This document shows positions 41,159 to 45,155 of a stretch of 45,155 bases of DNA, in pieces. The notes below the pieces were generated by a model that ran no database searches, was not told the DNA's origin, and saw nothing but the letters and a program-made list of their open reading frames with translations. Numbering within the stretch: the stretch's first letter is position 1; each line of letters starts with the position of its first letter. A program made the position numbers and the translations under genes. This stretch comes from Verrucomicrobiales bacterium (GTDB taxonomy: Bacteria > Verrucomicrobiota > Verrucomicrobiia > Verrucomicrobiales > DEV007): the NCBI GenBank assembly GCA_029940475.1, contig JAPYUT010000024.1, forward strand, positions 1 through 45,155, read 5' to 3'.

Positions 41159-44100
41159 TCAGGGTTTCATGAGGGTTTCGTCCAGGTTGAGCAGTATGCT
41201 GGCAAGGGCCACCATGGAGGGATCCCCCTCCTTGAGCTTGGCGGATGAAAGAAAGGCCGCCTTGTCGGTAATCTCCGGGGTAAGCTCATGATAAACGCGG
41301 ATCAGTCTTTCCAGTTCAAAGGGTTCGGCCGGACGGATCAGGATTTGGCGGAAACCAAAGGCAATCTGCTGCTCGAGTTTCTCAGAGGACTTTTTCATCA
41401 ACCGGGCCATGGCACCGGCGGCCTCGAGGTATGTCTCGTCATTCAGGGTGATGAGGGCCTGCAGGGGTGTGTTGGTGCGGATTCTGCGAATCTGGCAAAC
41501 CTCGCCCGACCCGCCGTCGAAAGTGATCAAGGCAGGATGTGGGCTGGTGCGCTTGAGGTAGGTATAGAGTCCGCGACGGTAACGGTCCGGTCCGCTGGCT
41601 GTTTTCCAGTCTTCACCGCTGTAGGTGGATTTCCAGATCCCCGGAGGCTGTGGCGGCATCACGGAAGGTCCTCCCAGTTTCCGGGTGAGCAACCCGGATG
41701 CAGCCAGGGACTGGTCACGCACGACCTCGGCAGGCAGGCGGAACCGCGGGCCGCGACCTAGCAGGCGATTGCGGGGGTCTTTATCAAGGTGTCCCGGAAG
41801 GATTTTCGAATCCTGGCGGTATGTGCGGGAAAGCGTGATTGCGCGCAACAGGTGCTTAACTGACCATTCTCCTTCAATGAGGTCAACGGCCAGCCAGTCG
41901 AGCAGCTCCGGGTGTGAAGGCATGAGTCCCTGGGAACCGAAATCCTCCTCTGTTTCCACAATGCCCACGCCGAAGAGCCTGGCCCAGACGCGGTTGACCA
42001 TGACCCTTGCGGTGAGGGGGTTTTCCGGGGCCATGAGCCACCGGGCGACACCGAGCCGGTTTGTTGGAAGGTTGGCGGGAGCGGCAAAGAGCCCGGGCAG
42101 GCGATGCTGAACTGCCTTGCCCGGGTTGAGGAAATTACCCCGCTGATGGATCCGGGTGACACGCTGTTTGCCGGCCGGCTTTTCGCGCATGACGGGGACA
42201 GTGGTGGAGGTTTTATCGATTTTCGAGATCTCTGCCTTGAGGGTTGCTATGCGTTGCCTGAGGGAAGCCGTGTTGCTATCTCCGTCGGTTTGCAGCTGTG
42301 CTGCCAACTGCCGGCGGGACGGGTTCAACGGCTCACCTAAAATGCTGCTGAGCATGGCGGTCTGAAGGTCGGCAAGATTCCAGTTTTCCGTGCCCGGGTG
42401 TCCGGCGGAAAGTCGAATGCGTCCCAGGCAGAGTTGTGAGCCGTATTGTTGGGATAGGCTGATTCGCAACCGGTCGCCCTCCTTGATTTGCAAGGGTGCA
42501 TCGAGCGTGAAGCGGGCAAGATGATCCGCGCCGAACCGGGGTGAAATGGCCCATCCGGTTTTCGGGTTACCGTCGAAGGCCCCATTGACCGGCCAGCTCT
42601 TCTGTTCGAAATCAGCCAGGGCGGTCCTGATCTTTAATTGGCGTGGCGTCGCGCTGCCTGCCGGGATATGTTCAATGCTCAGTTCGTTGAGGACGAAATT
42701 CGGGTCCTTTTGATTTCTGCCCGGGCCATTACGACTGCCCAGGGAAGGGTGCGTGAGGGCATCGAGGCGCAGCGTGTGATAGGTCCCGGCAGGCAGTGTG
42801 CCATGCAGTGTATACTCGTCGGTTTGCGCCGATTTGCCGGAGGCCAGCACGCTTTTGTCATCAAGGATGGCAAGTGTGGAGCCATTCTTCGAAACAGCTT
42901 TCACGGGAGAGAAGACCGGCCATTTTTCACCAGGGATTTTCTTCTCCTTCAACCAGGCGAGCAGTTCGGGAAGTTTGACCTCCCCGGTTTTCTCCAGCCC
43001 GGCCAACTCCTTTTTCAGCGCATCGCGTTTTACCCGGGTTTCCCGAGGTGTCACCCTGTAGGTCGGTGAGTCGTTGGGGTGGTCGTTGTCCTCGGTCTGG
43101 TTGAAATAGGCGTAGAACCTGTAGTATTCATCGGTGGTGATGGCATCATACTTGTGGCTGTGGCACTTTGCGCAGCCCATGGTAAGGCCCATCCAGACCT
43201 GCACCGTCAGGTCGACCCGATCCTTGACGGCAGCGACCCGGAACTCCTCGTTGTCGGTGCCTCCCTCGTCATTGGACATGGTGTTTCGATGAAACGCGGT
43301 GGCCACCAGCTGCTCCGGTGTCGGGTCCGGCAGGAGGTCCCCGGCCAGTTGCTCGATCGTGAACCGGTCGTAGGGCATGTCGCGGTTGAAAGCATCGATT
43401 ACCCAATCGCGAAAGATCCAGATGTCCCGGTGGCGGTCCTTCTCGTAGCCCTTGGTGTCCGCGTAGCGGGCCAGGTCCAGCCACATGCGTGCCCAGTGTT
43501 CGCCGTAGGCGGTTGAGGCAAGCAAGCGGTCGACCACTTTTTCATAGGCGTCCTTGTCCTTGTCCGCCACAAATGCATCCGCCACCCCGGGCGTGGGGGG
43601 CAAACCGGTCAAGTCCAGTGAGACCCGGCGGATCCAGCGGTAGCGATCGGCATCCGGTGCAGGCGCCAGCGTGTTTTGCTCAAGTTGCCCGAGGACAAAT
43701 TGATCCAAGGGGTGCAGGGGCCAGTCTTTCTGATGCACTTCCGGCAAGTGTGCCTTGACCGGGGGGATCAATGACCAGTGGGTTTCGTATTCTCCGCCGG
43801 CGTTTATCCATTCCCGCAGAATCCTGCGATCCTCGTTTGTCAGCTTGCGGCCACTGTCCGCAGGTGGCATCAAGTCGTCCGGGTCATCGGCCTCGATCCT
43901 CAGGATCAACTCACTCTTGTCCGCCTTGCCGGGTTGCAGGGCGTGGTAACCCCCGAGATCGAACAGCGCGCCTTCCCTTGTGTCCAGGCGCAGCTTGGCC
44001 TTGCGGGCTTTCTTGTCCGGGCCGTGGCAGGAAAAGCAGTTGGCGGAGAGAATCGGGCGCACATCCCGGTTGAAGGAAATCTTCCCCCCGGCAAAGGACA

Positions 44101-44176
44101 CGACCGGGTTGGCAAGGACCACAAACAGGGAGCCTGTCAACAGGCGCCTGATTTTTTTTGTTTTCGGATGCCCCAT
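41159..44176 (-). CDS. PVC-type DUF1549/DUF1553 protein with haem-binding N-terminus, copy 2
   Basis: 1005 aa from ATG 44176; the frame extends to 44263, but MGHPKTKKIRRLLTGSLFVV begins a normal signal peptide. PSCyt1: FNRDVRPILSANCFSCHGPD with C47FSCH51; PSCyt2/DUF1549: PLDQFVLGQLEQNTLAPAPD, YGEHWARMWLDLARYADTKG, then a second haem-type motif TMGCAKCHSHKYDAITTDEY; an insert with YTLHGTLPAGTYHTLRLDAL and GAFDGNPKTGWAISPRFGAD, which resembles a discoidin/F5-8-like sugar-binding module; then DUF1553 (MVNRVWARLFGVGIVETEED, RLPAEVVRDQSLAASGLLTR, RIRTNTPLQALITLNDETYL). Forms the usual pair with the DUF1501 gene 3 bp downstream. Confidence 0.92.
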   Translation of the reverse strand: MGHPKTKKIRRLLTGSLFVVLANPVVSFAGGKISFNRDVRPILSANCFSCHGPDKKARKAKLRLDTREGALFDLGGYHALQPGKADKSELILRIEADDPDDLMPPADSGRKLTNEDRRILREWINAGGEYETHWSLIPPVKAHLPEVHQKDWPLHPLDQFVLGQLEQNTLAPAPDADRYRWIRRVSLDLTGLPPTPGVADAFVADKDKDAYEKVVDRLLASTAYGEHWARMWLDLARYADTKGYEKDRHRDIWIFRDWVIDAFNRDMPYDRFTIEQLAGDLLPDPTPEQLVATAFHRNTMSNDEGGTDNEEFRVAAVKDRVDLTVQVWMGLTMGCAKCHSHKYDAITTDEYYRFYAYFNQTEDNDHPNDSPTYRVTPRETRVKRDALKKELAGLEKTGEVKLPELLAWLKEKKIPGEKWPVFSPVKAVSKNGSTLAILDDKSVLASGKSAQTDEYTLHGTLPAGTYHTLRLDALTHPSLGSRNGPGRNQKDPNFVLNELSIEHIPAGSATPRQLKIRTALADFEQKSWPVNGAFDGNPKTGWAISPRFGADHLARFTLDAPLQIKEGDRLRISLSQQYGSQLCLGRIRLSAGHPGTENWNLADLQTAMLSSILGEPLNPSRRQLAAQLQTDGDSNTASLRQRIATLKAEISKIDKTSTTVPVMREKPAGKQRVTRIHQRGNFLNPGKAVQHRLPGLFAAPANLPTNRLGVARWLMAPENPLTARVMVNRVWARLFGVGIVETEEDFGSQGLMPSHPELLDWLAVDLIEGEWSVKHLLRAITLSRTYRQDSKILPGHLDKDPRNRLLGRGPRFRLPAEVVRDQSLAASGLLTRKLGGPSVMPPQPPGIWKSTYSGEDWKTASGPDRYRRGLYTYLKRTSPHPALITFDGGSGEVCQIRRIRTNTPLQALITLNDETYLEAAGAMARLMKKSSEKLEQQIAFGFRQILIRPAEPFELERLIRVYHELTPEITDKAAFLSSAKLKEGDPSMVALASILLNLDETLMKP

Positions 44177-44407
44177 GTTCGTGCTTCCCAAGGATGGCGT
44201 AGATGAAGGCGGTAAGGCAATCACAAAATCCTGTGCGTCAGCCCTGCAAGGGACCCTGATCATGATGAAGAAAAATCGTTGCTGTCATCCGAAGCACACG
44301 GGTCGGTCCAGGAGAGCCGAATTTCTTGTTTAAATCGCATAAACTTTTTTCTGCAGGCACTCATTGCTGAGGGGGCAGGTAATGTATATGGATATCAGAG
44401 GTCATGT

Positions 44408-44436
44408 TTGATCCGCCTGCAGGCAGCGTCTAGGAT
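44408..44436 (+). promoter_or_regulatory. weak promoter candidate for the DUF6797 gene
   Basis: TTGATC and TAGGAT separated by 17 bases (4 of 6 matches each). Start would be near 44443, only about 5 bases before ATG 44448. A GCCTGCAGGC palindrome sits in the spacer. Confidence 0.25.
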
Positions 44437-44447
44437 TGCATTTATCT

Positions 44448-45155
44448 ATGCGATTGATGAAATTTTTCCTTTCCGGATTCCTGATATTTTCCCTGATCCT
44501 TGTCCCTGCCGCTGCCCAAAAGGGCAAGCCGTGGTGGGAGGCCGGACAACCGCGCTGGGCAACCTCGGACCTTGGCGGGGTATTCAGTGCCACCATCGAC
44601 CTGAGAGCGGCCAAGCCCGCCACCGTCTTCAAGGCGATTGCCGTGAGCCTGGGCGACAAGGCGGACCGGGTGACTGCGGTTTTTGACACCGAGATGCTCA
44701 GCCTGGTGACCGCTGTCCCCGAGCATGGGGTGATGTTCAATACCTATCGTGATGGGCTCGGCGGGTCAGGACACTGGCTTGGTGCTCCTTATCTGTTTAA
44801 TAACCTGCCTGGCCCGGGCTGGGCCATGAAACAAAGCTTTGCGGATAGCCGGGAGGATAAATCCGGCCCCCTGCCCGCTAGGCATGCGCAATACAGGGGA
44901 CTCTACAGGCATGGGGATAGCACTATCTTTTCCTATACGGTTGGGGGTATCGGTATCCTTGAGATGTTTGCTGCGGGCCCGGGCGGGAAAGCCCTGATCC
45001 GTTATCTGGAGATTGATTCCGCCAAGGAGGAACTCCTGATGTCGGTTTGTTCGCCGGCCACCCCGGCAAAAATTTCGGGCGCAGCAGGGGGGGCAAAAGT
45101 TGTCACAATTGATGGCCGGCAGGCCTTGCGGATCCCGCCGCATTCCGTGTCACTG
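44448..45155 (+). CDS. secreted DUF6797 protein, cut by window end
   Basis: The first 236 codons are present and the frame is still open at the last base. Signal peptide MRLMKFFLSGFLIFSLILVP (ATG 44457 is an equally good start). The mature N-terminus has the DUF6797 pattern: WEAGQPRWATSDLGGVFSAT, VTAVFDTEMLSLVTAV, NNLPGPGWAM, then GPLPARHAQYRGLYRHGDST and FSYTVGGIGILEMFA. In PVC bacteria this domain starts long secreted proteins that often go on to cytochrome-like or sugar-acting domains, which would lie outside the window. Divergent from the second DUF1549/DUF1553-DUF1501 pair, 271 bp away. Confidence 0.75.
   Translation, partial: MRLMKFFLSGFLIFSLILVPAAAQKGKPWWEAGQPRWATSDLGGVFSATIDLRAAKPATVFKAIAVSLGDKADRVTAVFDTEMLSLVTAVPEHGVMFNTYRDGLGGSGHWLGAPYLFNNLPGPGWAMKQSFADSREDKSGPLPARHAQYRGLYRHGDSTIFSYTVGGIGILEMFAAGPGGKALIRYLEIDSAKEELLMSVCSPATPAKISGAAGGAKVVTIDGRQALRIPPHSVSL

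Overview
The window is 45.2 kb of chromosomal DNA, most likely from a member of the Verrucomicrobiota (PVC superphylum). The reasons are: two pairs of DUF1549/DUF1553 haem-binding proteins with DUF1501 proteins, a giant lamin-tail-domain (LTD)/CotH secreted protein, a DUF3616 protein, a DUF6807 (PmoA-like) protein and a DUF6797 protein, together with an outer-membrane OstA/LptA-like protein and mostly poor Shine-Dalgarno sites. No phage, insertion sequence with a transposase, CRISPR array or rRNA was seen. The genus cannot be fixed by eye.

Layout. 1-1.9 kb: FKBP-type isomerase and a beta-hydroxyacid dehydrogenase. 2.0-12.0 kb (minus): a three-gene operon with two 4-bp ATGA overlaps, coding a 2876-residue secreted LTD/CotH/LamG protein, a small secreted protein of unknown family and a SixA-like phosphohistidine phosphatase. 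It is preceded by a C-rich leader (G-rich on the plus strand) and an AT-rich promoter zone. 12.5-15.6 kb (plus): a DUF4139 protein and a PL10-type pectate lyase. 15.7-20.1 kb (plus): a close-packed run of a Sel1 lipoprotein, an unknown exported protein, a GT4 glycosyltransferase with an extra C-terminal region and a GT2 glycosyltransferase. 20.2-23.0 kb (minus): a proline-rich OstA/LptA-like protein and a DUF6807 protein, separated by a palindromic element. 23.4-29.0 kb (plus): cytochrome-type DUF1549/DUF1553 protein, DUF1501 protein and tilS. 29.0-32.9 kb (minus): tandem alpha/beta hydrolase, DUF218/YdcF-like protein and a YhaM-like HD-domain protein. 33.0-39.6 kb (plus): small membrane protein, zinc-ribbon protein, uvrB, a GT4 glycosyltransferase, DUF3616 protein, von Willebrand A protein and tRNA-Val(CAC) with its own good promoter. 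39.6-44.2 kb (minus): the second DUF1549/DUF1553 plus DUF1501 pair. 44.4 kb to the end (plus): a DUF6797 protein cut by the window edge.

The window mixes housekeeping genes (tilS, uvrB, tRNA-Val) with exported, probably polysaccharide-related machinery: pectate lyase, esterase-like hydrolase, two cytochrome/DUF1501 pairs and LTD/CotH/LamG surface protein on the degradation or adhesion side, and three glycosyltransferases plus the OstA-like protein on the envelope side. How the pairs work biochemically is unknown in general; co-action is inferred from gene order only.

The most interesting items are the translationally coupled giant-protein operon with its unusual leader, the 87-bp palindromic element at 21211-21297 that overlaps a stop codon, the roughly 45-residue insertion in UvrB, the tandem hydrolase with a lost first nucleophile, and several tiny genes wedged into operons.
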